Of a DNA stretch of 64,000 nt, positions 24,396 through 37,669 are shown in pieces. Made by a program: the position numbers and the translations under genes. Numbering within the stretch: position 1 is the first letter of the stretch; each line of letters begins with the position of its first letter. The notes under the pieces were generated by a model. That model had not been told where the DNA came from and did not search any database. It saw only the letters and a program-made list of their open reading frames with translations. The stretch is from Ailanthus altissimus (taxonomy: Eukaryota > Streptophyta > Magnoliopsida > Sapindales > Simaroubaceae), in the NCBI GenBank assembly GCA_946807835.1, contig OX327697.1, positions 22,330,001 through 22,394,000 on the forward strand, read 5' to 3'.

Positions 24396-26483
24396 TATAA
24401 CCTATAACTAACATATAAAATAATTAATACCATTTGCTACTGCAAAATAAACTAATTTAAAAAAGGGATAACATGCTCGATAATGCATGAGTTCTAGTAT
24501 CATAAGGCTTTCTTTGTAAAAATGTTTATGAATCTGATCAATTAGCTTAGGTCACGAACCGCAAGCAAGACTATTTCGAAGCGCCTATCCACTACAACAT
24601 TAGATCGGATGTCCAGATAGCTCTTTTTTGGGATAGGGCCATGTAGTATTTCTCAATTGCTTTCCCTTCAAACGATGGAACCAAAGCGCTGCCTACTTAG
24701 CCATGAACCCTACTAAGTTTGGTTCGAGAATGAATGAAAACGATTGGCTCTCGATAAGGCTAGAACTAGATGTTGGTAAAGCTCTACTCTAATTTAAAGG
24801 TTGAGTACTTTTTAGCTCTCTTCCGGTTGTGAGAACGCCCTATTATAAATGGGCGAGTCGCGTAGGCCGATCAAACCAAGCCGAGTCAGAAAGGCTTTTA
24901 TGAGTGCGTGTTCTATCAAACTATACTTGTCGCACTGTAACTTTTGTTGACAACGGATCCAAATCTAATAAAAAAAATACATCAATATATCTCGCCACTT
25001 TCAATTAAAGTAGGGTTTAAATATTAAGTATGAATCATAGTTCAACTACTTTGAGATCTCTTTCATATATTTTTTACTCCATAGTTTCGAATCGAATCTC
25101 TTTAAAGAGAAGATATTTTATCTCATGGTAGCCTACTCCAGTCCCTTTACGAAACTTAGATAAATTTTAATTTTAATATTTTTCTAGTTTATTTAGTTTA
25201 AAGACTTTCAACCAATTAAATGCCTAAAATTAATGGATACTTTATTTGTTTAGATAGATTTTAATTTTTAATTTTTAATTTTTTTTAACTTGTTTAGTTC
25301 ATAGAATTTTAATTAATTTGGTCTTTAAACTTGACGTATAATTTTTTTCTTTATTTTTTTATATATAGATTTTATTTTTTATATGTATAATTGTTTTCTT
25401 TATTTTTTTATATATAGATTTTATTTTTTATATATATAATTTTAGTCTTTTAAAAAATATTTATGATACCAAACCGAACCGGATTGAATCAATTCAATAT
25501 AGTTCAATTATCATACATAATTCAATATGATTCGATTTTAAAAAATAAAAATTCTGAATTTTTTTAGTTCAATTTAGTTTTTGCACCAATTATTAAAAAA
25601 AGGACCAAAACACTATTTTTGGGTGCCATATGCGTCGGCATGTTCGAAGCGCCAAGGCTTAGCACACTTATGCACTAACACAATCACACCACGTGGTGCG
25701 ATATAATTTTTTTAATTAAAATAGAAATTAAATTAATTTTAATTATTAATTAATGAATTAATATATTTAATTAAATTTTAGTGTTGTTATTTTAAATTTG
25801 TTTACTTTATTAAAAAAAATATAATTATTAATATATTTAATTTATTATTTTAAAAAATATTTAATTATTAATTATTAATCAATATATTTAAGTTTTTAAT
25901 TTTATTTTTTAAATATTAATAGTAATTATAAATTTTGTTATATATATATATAAATTCATAATGGATACAACCTTATAAAAAAATTTCGTCTAACATCAGA
26001 ATTGAATCTCTGAATAAAATTGAATATGTTTTCATTGTGATACAATAATTTGGTGCATATGTTTTCATTGTGATTCAATAATTTGTTGCATGCTTGATTC
26101 GTGCGTTGTTAGTTGAGAATTCATGGTTTTCGGAACAACAAATTAGGTGAGAGCTCACGCTTTTCGGAACAACAACTATATTCATTGAAGTAAAATGTGA
26201 TCGTTTGTTATTTCTGAGTAAGAGTTGGACTTGGACAAACTGAGTTACAGATAACTTTCTCTACAATAAAATAGAAAAACATGCGCAACTTTTCTTAACA
26301 TTCGCTTATGCTATCCTATATAATTTTAATTTTATTTGCAAGGTCATTTATCAAATGCTTTTTCTTCTTTGTATATTTTATTTGTCATATGTTTTAATTA
26401 GACTGAAATGGTGGAGGAAATTAAACTCATATAATTTTATTGAAATGATAAAGGACTCAATTTTATTGAAATGATAGAGGATC

Positions 26484-27010
26484 CCGCGGTTAAAACCACG
26501 ACTAAATGTGTTGTGCTCTTCACTATCTTGTTCAACCATTGCTAATGTTGTGGTATTGCGGCTAAATCCACGACTAAATGCACCGTGCTTTTCATTATCT
26601 TTATTGAGTTATGGCTAAGATTGTTATGTCGTGGTTAAACCCACAACCAAATGTATCGCGCTCTTGACTACGTCATTCAACTATTGTTAAAGTTGTAGTA
26701 TCGTGGCCAACTCACGATCAAATGCATCGCGCTCTTTATTACCTCGTTCAACTATTGTTAAAGTATTAGTTGAGTGAATTCGATAAAGTTGCGTTGCGCT
26801 GTTGAAATTTTTGAGTGAAATAAATAAATGTTATGTTTTTATATAAAGTGGAAGTTGGTTAAATAGAAGTAGGGTTTGTTTATTTAGTTTGTATCCCATT
26901 TGCATTTGGATTAGGTTAATCTGCTTTATGATAATAACTCATAAACATAGGGAAAGTTATTTAAAATGATCCTCAATTTTATAGATATTATTTTTTATTC
27001 ACGCTCACAC
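26484..27010 (-). pseudogene. Decayed RPS2 5' end, copy A relict
   Basis: Downstream of the tandem units, 26850-27010 matches the upstream flank of intact RPS2 (GGTTAAAT.G.AGTAGGGTTTGTTTA, TTGCATTTGGATTAGGTTAAT, CGCTTTA-like, AATAATAACTC). Only the first codons of the reading frame are represented; everything after about codon 25 is missing. Confidence 0.75.
26486..26770 (+). repeat. ~72-bp tandem repeat made from a decayed RPS2 5' end
   Basis: Four diverged units start at 26486, 26558, 26631 and 26703. Each contains CCACGACTAAATG...GCGCTCT-like sequence that corresponds, inverted, to the RG-rich N-terminal codons and start region of RPS2. Confidence 0.75.
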
Positions 27011-30000
27011 AAAAAAATATGTAATAATTTATTTTAAAAGAGTACAATTAATATATATCAATTTAAAAACTTAATTAATTATACAAGTAAATAAATTGAC
27101 AAATAAAGTTTCACTATTTGCATGACTTAATTTTTATTTTTAAATGTGACTTGATTTTTCTTTTTAAATGTCCCATATGTCATTACAATTCTACAATGAG
27201 ATTACAATTAATTCCCAAGTTAACCTTAACATAATTCTACAATGAGATTACAATTAATTTCCAACTTAACCTTAACATAATTATCGTGAGCGTTAAATTT
27301 ATTTTCTTATTTTTTTATGTATTTATCTTGCAGAGCAGTTTCATGGTTAAAATTATATGTTTAAGAAACACTGTATAATATAACTCAAAAGGTTACTAGA
27401 AATTTCTAATTACATGTGCTATTGTTTATTGGACCGACTTAGCGTATATATAAATGCTCTTTGTCTATTATGATTGGTTTGTGGATTTATGATATAGATT
27501 GGTTTATGTTGTTTGGGGATGGCAAAAATCATGCCTAGGTTTTTCTTAATTTGGATTCGAATTTAAATGAGATTTTAAATAATAAATGAAAAATATAAAA
27601 TTTTAAATAAGTTAACATTTCGTAAAGAAATAAATTATTTATATTTTATAATTTAGTTTACTATTAATGTTAAGTACATATTAAAACTTTTAAAATTTTT
27701 GTTAGAAGTCTACTATAAAGTAAACTCAAATGTATAGTGCCAATACTTAAAAAAAAAAAAGACTTTAAACCAACTTCCAAAGTAAGAGTTTTTAAGATAT
27801 CTCTAACAATCATAGCTAACACTGGATACTCAAAACCAGTTCAATTTAGGTTTTAGGTTGAATCAAAAACCACAAATAGAGTTGATTGATTTTTAAAATT
27901 TTGACCGAGAAGTTGAACTTAAGAAGGGTCAAGATAAATCGGCTTAATTTGGTTTGGGTCATCAATTTGAGCCAAATATTTGGGGTTTTTTTTTTTCGAA
28001 CTGAAAGGCTTTATTTTTAGGCCCTTTTTTTTTTTAATTTTCCAATTTCAAACTTCATTTTAAACCACTTAAACTCTTTTTTTTTTAACCAAAAAAGCTC
28101 TTTTAAAAAAAAAAACTAATATACATAATTATGCAAAATCTCCTCTATTAAAACAATTTATATTTCAAATAAATATCCAAAATAAATACCAACAAAAACT
28201 CATCTTGGCATTTTCATCCAAACAAAGTCAAAACATAATAACGAACGCACCTATAAAAAAAATTAAAAACCTTTTAACACTTAAATAGTGATACAACCCT
28301 ATAATCATATAATCAAATTCACAAATAAAACTATAAATAAATTAAGATGTTCTCCTTAAAATTTTTTATAGAGGTCTAGTTTCTAGAGGCCTAAGAGATC
28401 AATTCTCTACAGTCATCCGCTCAGTCCACAAAAATAAGACTTAAGCTAGCCAAAATCAAACTCGTTATAAGAAAAACTAGCTCGATAGGAAGTGTCTAAT
28501 CACTCTCACAAACAAAAATAATTGAGCTGAGCAGAAACTATCAGTTTTAATATAAAAAATACTTAAAAGAGAAAACCAACAATATAAAAGAAATAGAATT
28601 GTAGAAAGAGAAGAATTATGATGCCTTTAGGAAAAGATCCCACAAACCACGCCAAAAGATCAAAGTATAATCTAAAATAATTAAGACTTACTCAAAACCA
28701 AAGACTTACTTAAAACAACCATAATATCGACAAAGATAAGTATAAAGAATATTCCTGAAAAAACTGATACTATGAATGAGGAAAATACGCAGAAGATAGG
28801 GACAACTTTTCAATATTCAAGTTCTTTTTTTGCCTTATTCTTGAGATTGGTCCCCTTAAACCTAACCAAATAGCCATATTTAACTTAAGCATCGGAGAGT
28901 CTTTGTCGAAACCTACCCTGGCGAGGTCTCAACGATAGTTTCAATGTCTTGCAGGTATTCTTCCATTACAAGCAACCGAAGGAAAGTCCAAAGTCCAAGG
29001 CCGAACTAGACAAAACTCAACGTGTTGATTCTTGCAACAAAACAAACTCAAAACTCGTTGGCCCGAGAAACCATTTTTTTCAGTCAACATAAGATATTAT
29101 CAAATTTAATAAAACCATTAAACTAAAACTAAATTATATTAAATTTGAAATAAAATCAATGACTAAAATAAAATATAAATTTTTTAAAAAATGATATATA
29201 TATATATAAGTACTACTTAGTAAATTGCTAATCTATTTTAAGACAACATAAAGTCAATTTATTTTCTACTTTCGTAAATAATTAAAAAGTTAGTTATTAA
29301 ATAATTGTTGTTGTATAAAAATTACAAAAGCCAATGTTTAAGTCCATATGCATATTCAAGTACATTTAATAAGATAAAACATGTGCTTAAACTATTTAAC
29401 GAGGCTCAATCTGTAAGTCATAATTTGTTAAGTATATAATTTTATTAAGTAAAATCCAAAACATATAAACCCTAGGCTAAAGCCCATGTAGAGGGTGCTT
29501 AACCTAAAATAAAAGTTAACCTATGTCATTAAGATTAATAGAGAAAAATAATTCAAATAGGACCTTATTTGCCCTTAAGATCTTTTTACAAGTGGAACTT
29601 ATAAATTCCTTATTTTATTTGGTAATTAAATCAGTTAATAGTCTTTTATTCATAATAAAATATGTACCTTACCCATTTTTATTTACTAAATTTGTTTGTT
29701 CTTTTTAATGTGATTAAAATTAGCTGTCAAATAAAGAATCTCAACATAATTCAAAACTCTAATTTTATAAAAGTCTTGTGAAAAATGTAAAAAAAAAATT
29801 CACCATTCAATATCTTTCAACACCTAAGCAATGTTTCTCACAACCCATTAACATCCATCACATTCTACGCCCTTGAAACCCTAGAAAGACAAATCTTACT
29901 TGCCCTAGCTTTCTCTTAATGATCACAACTCTTCACCTATTGTTGTCTTTCCCGTTCTTCAATAAGAATACTGATTAGAACAATAAACCTACATATGCTC

Positions 30001-30924
30001 CAAGTCTAATATTTGCATAAACACACTGCTAGTTCATACGTACAAAGTTAAAGGATGAGCACTCTCTAACCTTCAAAACACTAGGGTACACTAAACACTT
30101 CTTATAAATTCTGCATTTCACATTAAAAAAAAAAATTTTATCCCTAGAGCACGCATTTCGTCATTATTTACTATTTAAGCTGGCTCTCACATCTTTTACA
30201 ATTTGAAATCAGGTTTATTTGTAAAATTCACTTTCTCTTAAAATAGTCAAAACAAATGTGCAGCATGAAGGCTTTTGGACTCCAAAAGCTTTTAAAAGAT
30301 TTGGTGGGTCTTTCTCTTAACCTCACAAGAACAAAGAGACTGAGATCTATTATTTGAGCCCATGTTATCTTTATACAACTTGCCATGTGAGTGCAAGAAC
30401 CACTGCAATCAATAAAAAGTTTCGCCATATTACAATCTCTCAAAATCACCCCAAATAATAATCTAAGTATATACATAGGCTATTTTGACGAATAAATATT
30501 AATGTGCCTAACCAAATTACTAATGCCATAGGTGACTTTACAAAAAGTGTTTTTTGTTACAATAGTTAGAGTGCCTTCATAACAGTAATGTAACTATTAA
30601 AGTTTTTGTGATTGTTCAAAACAACATTTGATCGCGGTAAATATGAATGCGATTAATGTTATTATGCAGTTAAGAATTCATTGTAAATAAATGGCAGGGC
30701 TAATTGAATTTACCAAAATATTTTATAAATTCACTTTTTTTATATTTTTTAATTACTAAAATATTTACACTAAATTACTATTATGAACACAATAATATAA
30801 ATACAAGATAATTAAGTAAAAAAAAAATTATTCACTATACTCGTCTCCAAGAAGAATTCAAAAGGAGTTTCAATGTTAGAACTTCTAAACTTTAAGATCT
30901 TAGAAGAGATTTTGAAAATATAAA
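27011..30924. other. AT-rich intergenic DNA between the duplicated segments
   Basis: No gene recognised. 27200-27290 holds an imperfect direct repeat (ACATAATTCTACAATGAGAT and similar). 28330-29090 is less AT-rich and looks like decayed repeat DNA, but no protein frame or terminal repeat could be read. Confidence 0.5.
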
Positions 30925-33120
30925 ATTAAATAAATTGAAACCATGCAAGAAATTTCAGATAGATTTACAAAACTTATGAATCAGATAAAAATATATTGTG
31001 AAAATATTGAAAGCAACAAAATTGTTGAGAAAATCCTTATTCGTTTGCTTGATAAATTTAATTCAATTGTTTTTGTGATAGAAAAAATAAAGTATATTTT
31101 TTTATTGACAATACAGAAGTTGATGAGTTTTTTAATATCTTTTAAGAGAAAATAAAGGCGATACTCTAAAAAATTAGTTGAGAAAGTGTTTTAATCTAAT
31201 TTCAATCAAAAGAGCTCTGGTAAAGAGGGTAATTAAAGAAGAGGAAGAGGGAATAGTAGAAAAAAATAGGAAAGTTTAATAATGAAGAAACATCCTAATC
31301 ACAACAAAAGTGTAATATTTGTAAGAATAGCAATCTCATAGGGAGAGATTGTTGGAATAACAGAAAGCCATTATGCTTTACTTTTAAAAAATTTGGGTGC
31401 TTGCAAAAAGATTTTAAATTAAAAAAACAACCAACATACAAGTGTTGCAAACGAAAAAGAAGATGAAAATGGTTTATTTTTTTGCTTGCCAAAGTGCTTC
31501 TAATAAAAAAAAATGTTTGGTTTCTTAATAGTAGTTGTCGTAACCATATAATTAGTGATAAATATATTTTTCTAGATATGAACACTTCAATTAACTCACA
31601 AGTAAAATTAGGTAATGGTGTTTTGATGCAAATAAAAGGAAAATGCACAAATAGAGTTCAAACCAAGGTGAGAACCAAATACATTCATTATGTGTTGCTT
31701 GTTTCAGATTTGGAGCAAGACTTACTTAGTGTTGGACAGCTTGTTGAACATAGATAGGCTATTTACTTTGAACGTAATGATTGCACTATTTTTGATAGGG
31801 CACATGAGATGTAAATTGTGTAAAAGATAGCCACGAAGAAAATTAAAAACTTTTCAATTATTTTTAAATATAGAGGAGATGTAACCTTGAAAAAAGATGC
31901 AGTTGATAAATTATAGTTATGGCCTAGAAGATTTGGACACTTGAATTTTTATGAGTTAAAGTTGCTTTTTAAAGGAATATGGTTATGGAGATTGCCAAGT
32001 AATCTAAAAGATAATGAAGGAGTTTATGAAGGGTGTATACTTGGGAAACCTTTTCCAAAATGCGTTGCATGGAGAGCAAAGCGAGTACTTAAATTGGTAC
32101 ATATAAATGTTTGTGAACAAATGTCTATATCTTCCCATGATAAAAATAGGTACTTTATTATTTATTATTTTCATTGATGATTTTATAATAATGACGCGGG
32201 TGTTTTTTATGGGGAGAAATTTTTGAAGTTTTTCCTATTTTTAAGAATTAGAAGTTTTGTTGAAAAACAAAGCAGAAATTATTTGAAAATTTTGAGTAAT
32301 GACTAGTAAAGAGTACAATTCACGTCAATTTAATAAATTTTATGAAGACGAAGGTGTTGAAAGATAACTCACTATTGGTTATACTCCAGAACAAAATGGG
32401 GTGTTTGTCAAAAAATTCAAACAATGATGGAGATGTCCAATTCAATGCTTTACGAAAAAAGGGTTACCAAATATTTTTTAGGTAGAAAAAGCATATACTA
32501 CTGTATATTTAATAAATAGACATCCTATAAAAGCACTTCAAGATCAAACACCCATTGAACTATGGTGCAGAAGAAAACCATTAGTAAGGCATTTGAAAGT
32601 TTTGAGTTGTGTTTGTTATGCACAAATTTCAAAAGAAAAGAGGCGTAAACTTGTGAGGTAAGTGAGAAGTGTATTTTTTTAAGCTATAGTTTATAATCCA
32701 ATTGCTATAAGCTCTATAGTTTGAAGAACAACAAGATGATTACAAATTGTGATGTACTGTTTAATGAAAAAAACATGAATTTGGGAGTATGGTAAAGTTG
32801 AAAAGAAGACTACTCTCGTAGAAAAAATTCTCACAAAGGACAATGAAGACAAAGAAAATTCACCTCCACCGTCAATCTCACCTCAAGACTCTCCACCATC
32901 AGCATCATCATTAATAGCAAGTGAGTCTTTAAATTCATTAACTTCTTCCATGTCAACAATTTATAAAAAAGTAAAAAGTTTGTGTGAAATTTATAAAAGA
33001 TGCAATTTTTGTATCTTTGAATCTATAAATTTTAAAGAAGCTGAGAAAGAACAAATTTGGAGAAAAACTATGCAAAAAGAAATTAATGTTATTAGAAAAA
33101 ACATGTTCTCCCATTCACCT
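30925..33120 (+). pseudogene. Ty1/copia polyprotein remnant
   Basis: Domains in order: gag (DRFTKLMNQIKIYCENI, VEKILIRLLDKFNSIV), zinc knuckle region, protease (WFLNSSCRNHIISD at ~31510, with NSS where DSG-like residues are expected, then LVSDLEQDLLSVGQLVEH), pre-integrase (RFGHLNFYELKLL, YEGCILGKPFPK), integrase (KNRYFIIY, YTPEQNGV, YTTVYL-like, ALQDQTPIELW) and the start of the reverse transcriptase linker (EAEKEQIWRKTMQKEINVI), where it stops near 33110. Multiple stops and shifts; no LTRs found. Inactive. Confidence 0.85.
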
Positions 33121-34065
33121 CTGTTTTCTTTTTCTTTTTTATGATTATACTCGAACAACCAACATAAATTGATATTAAAGCCAATTAATAAATGGTATCA
33201 AAATCAAGTCAAAGGCCTTTGATCAAATATAAAAATCAAGTCAAAATTCAAGAGCTAAAATGGGCCAAGTTAAAAATCTTAATTACATATATTTCAAAAG
33301 CAAATTTATAAAAAAAAAAACCAAGTTCATTTATATTTTTATTAAAGAAAAAGAAACAAAGACCAAAGTTCAACATTTATAAAAATAGCATCAATAAAAA
33401 ATTATAAAAAAAGAGAGAATTAATTTAGTGTCAAATAAAAAAGCTAGTGTTACTCTTTTATTAGAAGAGGCTTCGTTCCTAAGTTATTATTTAGTTAAAA
33501 AGTGAGAAGGTAATAAAATTTATGAAAAGGACCGCTCCACCTAAAAAATTCATTTATAAAACATATTTATAGTCCAACCATATTCTTTATTTGAAGTTTT
33601 TATTTTGTATTGCATTTAATATTAGTTTACTGTGGTATACATAATTTTATGTAAGCACAATCGTGTACAAGAGAATTTTAAGTATAAAAATGTAAATTTT
33701 AATCGTTAAAGATAGAAGAATTTGACTTTAATAAAAATTCTGATTGTTAAAGTTAAGTTAATCATTATTTAAAAAAAATTAAGTATTCATTAATAAACTA
33801 TATATACTTGTAATTTATATATATATATATAATTTTAACTAATTTAAAAAAATTAATATAACATATAATAATTGATGGACTTATTAAGAAGTTGGCTTAT
33901 AGAATAAAATTATTATAAGAATTTAAGTAGATTTATAATATAGAATTTTGATTTTACTCATAAATACATTTAAGTTTATAGTGATTCAATACTGAAACTA
34001 AAAGAAACGAGGCTATTTACATCTAAAACACTCTACACAGGATTTTACTTATACACTAATTTATT
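33121..34065. other. AT-rich intergenic DNA
   Basis: No gene or clear repeat structure seen. It begins where the copia remnant breaks off. Confidence 0.5.
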
Positions 34066-34265
34066 ATTATTACTTTTTATTCTATAAACCCTTTCAAGAT
34101 CCAAAAAAGTCCTCTATTATTAGTTCATTTAAAATAATTACTACATTAATAAAAATAAATAAAAAATTATTACTTTTTATTCTATAAACCCTTTCAAGAT
34201 CCAAAAAAGTCCTCTATTATTAGTTCATTTAAAATAATTACTACATTAATAAAAATAAATAAAAA
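34066..34265 (+). repeat. 100-bp tandem duplication
   Basis: Two adjacent, essentially identical units begin ATTATTACTTTTTATTCTAT at 34066 and 34166. Recent. Confidence 0.95.
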
Positions 34266-34280
34266 AACAACAACTATCTA

Positions 34281-34281
<1 letters not shown>

Positions 34282-34311
<30 letters not shown>

Positions 34312-34312
34312 A
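34282..34312 (+). repeat. AT/GT microsatellite
   Basis: A short TA run passes into about 10 GT dinucleotides. Confidence 0.95.
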
Positions 34313-34930
34313 TATTTTAATTAGCACTGCACCTAATAGTTAAAGGAAAGAATTGTGAGAAAATTCACAATCAACAATTTTGGCTAAAAATTACAGCGGT
34401 TCAAAACCTGTTATTTCAGCTACAAATAACTCCAACTTACAGTTCCCCAGAGTAATAATAAAAAACAATATAACTATGAAAGTCTTCTTATCCATTATAA
34501 ATCAAATAAAAATTGCAAAATTATCAGTCAATGGAGACAAAGGTCTCCTAATTTATCTTATAGCAATTTGAATTTGACTATGAAAGTCTTCTTATCCATT
34601 ATAAATCAAATAAAATTTGCAAAATTATCAGAGTCAAACTGCTATAAAGATAAATTAGGAGACCTTAGCCTCCATTGCAGTCAGAAGCTAAAAAAAACTA
34701 TTCATCAAGCACTACTATAACATCAATTCTACAGATTTAAGACATTATAAAACTATCACAAGGCTGGTTTGGTAACTGTCACAATATCACAACTGCTTAA
34801 TGAAATTCTGCACATACCACAGATGCAATGATTCATGAAAAATTAAGAAGCAGAAAAACGAATGAAGAAAGCTATACTCCAAGTCCGACCAAAACTTAAT
34901 CCTATTACTCTTCACGGAAACTGAAACAGC

Positions 34931-36516
34931 TTAAGCATCAATAACATGTTCATCTGCAATGAGTAACTTGCCAGTGGGCTTTGACAAAAGATCCGTGAAT
35001 TCTTGGAATGGTGATTTCACAAAGCGAGTCTCCCTCCAAAAGTCAGGAGTCAAGAATCCGTAAGTCTTCAACAAACACTCAAAAGTTGCCTGTGAATCCG
35101 AATGAAAAGACAGGTCATTCACTAACAAACATTTACAAACAAATCATCAACAGATTACATTTGCTACAACAATAGTAGTTAGCTGGGACAGGGAATAGAT
35201 GTTGCAAAATCTTAGGCATAAAGGACCCAAGAATATCAAGCTATCTTGTTGAGGGTAATGGATACTCTCCAAGGAAGCTCAAAACAATCTCAGCATAAAA
35301 CTAAAGAACATTGGACAACAATATAACATTACAAAGACTACGAAATGACAATTTGCCAAAATATGAAAAATTACAGAAGCAATATAACATTTCAAAGACA
35401 ACAAAATGTCAATTTACCAGCACCAGATTCAGAAAGAAACATTATACAACTTCAAAACTCGAACGTTTAACTGGAAAGCATATTTTAAACTCACCAGCCT
35501 ATAAATCTACGGAATCATTAATAACATTCTGACATATCAGAAAAGAATAGCCACCCAATTAACAGCAAAGACCGGTTATCACAATCAAGCTCATATAACA
35601 TGAACTCAAATACACATAATCCGCACAGCATAATAGTTAAAGAGAATATCACATTTAATGAAAGATAAACCATTTAAAGCATTAAATTCCACAACACAAA
35701 CGTTAATTAATTAGTCGTCCATATATGATTCACAAAAATTTAAAATCCAACCCATTTCAAACAAATCGAAATCAAATAAAATTTTGCACACATAATCACA
35801 TATATTAAATCCAATAAAAGAAAAACCAATTAAAAGCAAGAGAAGACAGGTGAGATCTAAACCTTGACAAAGTTTCCGAGGGTCTTTGTGGATCCCCGAG
35901 ATGAAGTGAAAACATCCTCAATACCAGCAAACTGTAGCACCTTCTTCGGAACCCTAGCCGCCACAATACCAGCACCACGAGGGGCCGGAACCATCCTCAC
36001 GGTGACACTACCACATTTACCTGTCACCTTGCACGGCACCGTGTGGGGCTTCCCGATCTTGTTACCCCAGTAACCTCTTCTCACGGGAATAACCGAGAGC
36101 TTAGCCAATATAATAGCGCCACGAATGGCGGTGGCCACCTCCTTGGAGCACTTGACTCCGAGACCCACATGGCCATTACCGTCACCGACGACGACAAAGG
36201 CCTTGAACCTGGTCCTCTGACCGGCACGTGTCTGTTTCTGGACGGGCATAATTTTCATGACCTCGTCCTTCAAGGCGGGACCAATAAGCTGGTCGATGAT
36301 TTGGTACTCCTTGACAGGGAGAGAGTGAAGGTATATCTGCTCAAGGCTTCTGATTTTACCTTCCTTGACCAAACGTCCGAGTTTTGTGACGGGGACCCAT
36401 TTTTCCTCTTCCTCTCTGCGGCCAGCGCGGCGGCGCCCACGAGGTCCGCCGCGGTCACCGCGACCGCGGCTAAACCCACGACCAAATGTGCGCTCTCCAC
36501 CGCCTCGTTCAGCCAT
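34931..36516 (-). CDS. RPS2: 40S ribosomal protein S2 (uS5), copy B
   Basis: Exons 35863-36516 (218 codons) and 34931-35089 (52 codons plus stop), with a 773-bp GT-AG intron at the same codon as copy A. It encodes 270 residues with four substitutions against copy A: Thr10, Ser16, Ser for Ala in LLSKP, and Ile for Val next to the C-terminal DA. Exon differences are mostly silent (for example CTTTCTTTGG against CTTCTTCGG), so both copies appear to be under purifying selection. The intron aligns with that of copy A but has several small indels. Telo-box upstream. Same role as copy A in the small ribosomal subunit. Confidence 0.97.
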
Positions 36517-36588
36517 TTTATGATTCGATTTGGTTGATGGATGTCGTTCGGTTTGAGGTATGGTTTTAGAATTTGATGGCGCCGGCGG

Positions 36589-36597
36589 CTAGGGTTT
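36589..36597 (-). promoter_or_regulatory. Telo-box of RPS2 copy B
   Basis: Minus strand AAACCCTAG about 75 bp upstream of the start codon, the counterpart of 21768-21776. The 5' leader between motif and start differs strongly from that of copy A. Confidence 0.7.
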
Positions 36598-36779
36598 TTG
36601 AGAGAAAAGAAGCGTTTGGAGGTGTCGTTACATGGTTTGTGGATCCGCTTTATAATATAACCCGTAACATTAAGAAAATGTTTAAAAATAGCTCCAATTT
36701 TATACGTATTCTTTTTTAAGCACATATGAAATTTTTTAATTTTTTTATAGTAAAAAATGTTAAATTTGAACATTTTATT

Positions 36780-37660
36780 TAAGAGTGTCAGAATTTTTCA
36801 TTGGGTTGGGACGTGAGAATCCGCTCAAATATTTAATTTTAAATACTTTTATAAACGGGGTAAATTTGAATACAATAAATTTAATTTTAATTTAATTTTG
36901 ATTGAATTTTGGGATAAATTAATTTTTTAGACATATTCTAAATATCTAATTTAAAAGTATAATTAAAAAAAAATTATAATGTAAAAAAATTATTTATTTA
37001 TACAAATTAAAGTGGTTATACACTAAATATAAAGGTATAAAATTAACTTATATTATATTTTTAAAAAATTTTAATTTTTTTAATATTTTTTTAATTTTTA
37101 ATTATATTTAATATTAGACACTTACTTTTAAATTGAAATAAACTTATTTATTTTAAAAAGAAAAAGAAAAAAAAGAGAAACAATTAAAAGATAAATGATT
37201 TTCTTACCATTTTTAGTTATCACTCGTCTAATTCAAAATTTTTTTTTTTTATTATAAGTTTGCGAAGAATCTTAACAAAAACTTGATATTTAGATTACAA
37301 ATGAAATATGATGATTTAGATGCCAAAGTTCAAATCAACTATTAGTTTTTGTGATTTTTTATTTTAATTCATGTTATTGATTTTTAAAATTAGTAGTTGA
37401 AGAGTTAAAGATTCGATATAATTTATATTTTCATGTCATGTTTAATTTCTTTTTCTTTTTTGTATATATTTTGATTGTACGAGGTGAAAAATTATTTCAC
37501 AAAATTAAATCGGTACAAATAAAATAATATTTAAAAAATTAAAAAAATAAAGTATGAAGTACTCATAAAAATCTCCATCCCCATTTAAGGATCTCCTACC
37601 TTGAACCCGAATTACATATATCGAGTATAAATTTTTTTACACTATTCAAGTATTAGGGTG
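36780..37660. other. AT-rich flank of copy B
   Basis: No gene seen; long A/T-only stretches. Confidence 0.5.
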
Positions 37661-37669
37661 GGGATTGTG

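Larger units (their letters stand above)
23881..25157. mobile_element. Organelle-derived DNA insert (NUMT/NUPT-like)
   Basis: About 1.27 kb present in copy A but missing at the matching place in copy B (after CTTTATTTATTTAG near 39410). It contains a small-subunit rRNA fragment, a trnH-GUG-like sequence and a less AT-rich block at 24540-24960 unlike the surrounding DNA. An imperfect ~100-bp direct repeat flanks 24235 (TTACCTAATT...TTGTTTTATTTAATTTT). A mitochondrial origin is more likely than plastid because rRNA and a plastid-type trnH lie so close together; that is inference. Confidence 0.65.
23618..25595 (+). mobile_element. hAT-like MITE, copy A, interrupted by organellar DNA
   Basis: Ends resemble GGGGTGGACAAAA and its inverse GGTGCAAAAAC, with interior AACCGAACCGG / CAATTCAATATAG words common in plant hAT-like MITEs. 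The same element without the insert is at 39190-39770. Confidence 0.5.
19600..27010. repeat. Segmental duplication, copy A
   Basis: Matches 34370-41040 in the same orientation. Shared parts in order: 3' flank of RPS2 (CAACAATTTT...AAATAACTCCA), the RPS2 gene with its intron, its upstream flank, a hAT-like MITE, an AT-rich block and the decayed second RPS2 5' end. Copy-A-only insertions: a TIR element at 22366-23297 and organellar DNA at 23881-25157. Limits are approximate. Confidence 0.85.

Noticed and set aside
33190..33205. AATGGTATCAAAATC as a retroelement primer site
   Set aside because: No LTR end precedes it and no gag follows.
36270..36773. 167-aa minus-strand frame overlapping the RPS2 copy B start
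   Set aside because: Out-of-frame reading of RPS2 exon 1 plus its AT-rich upstream flank.
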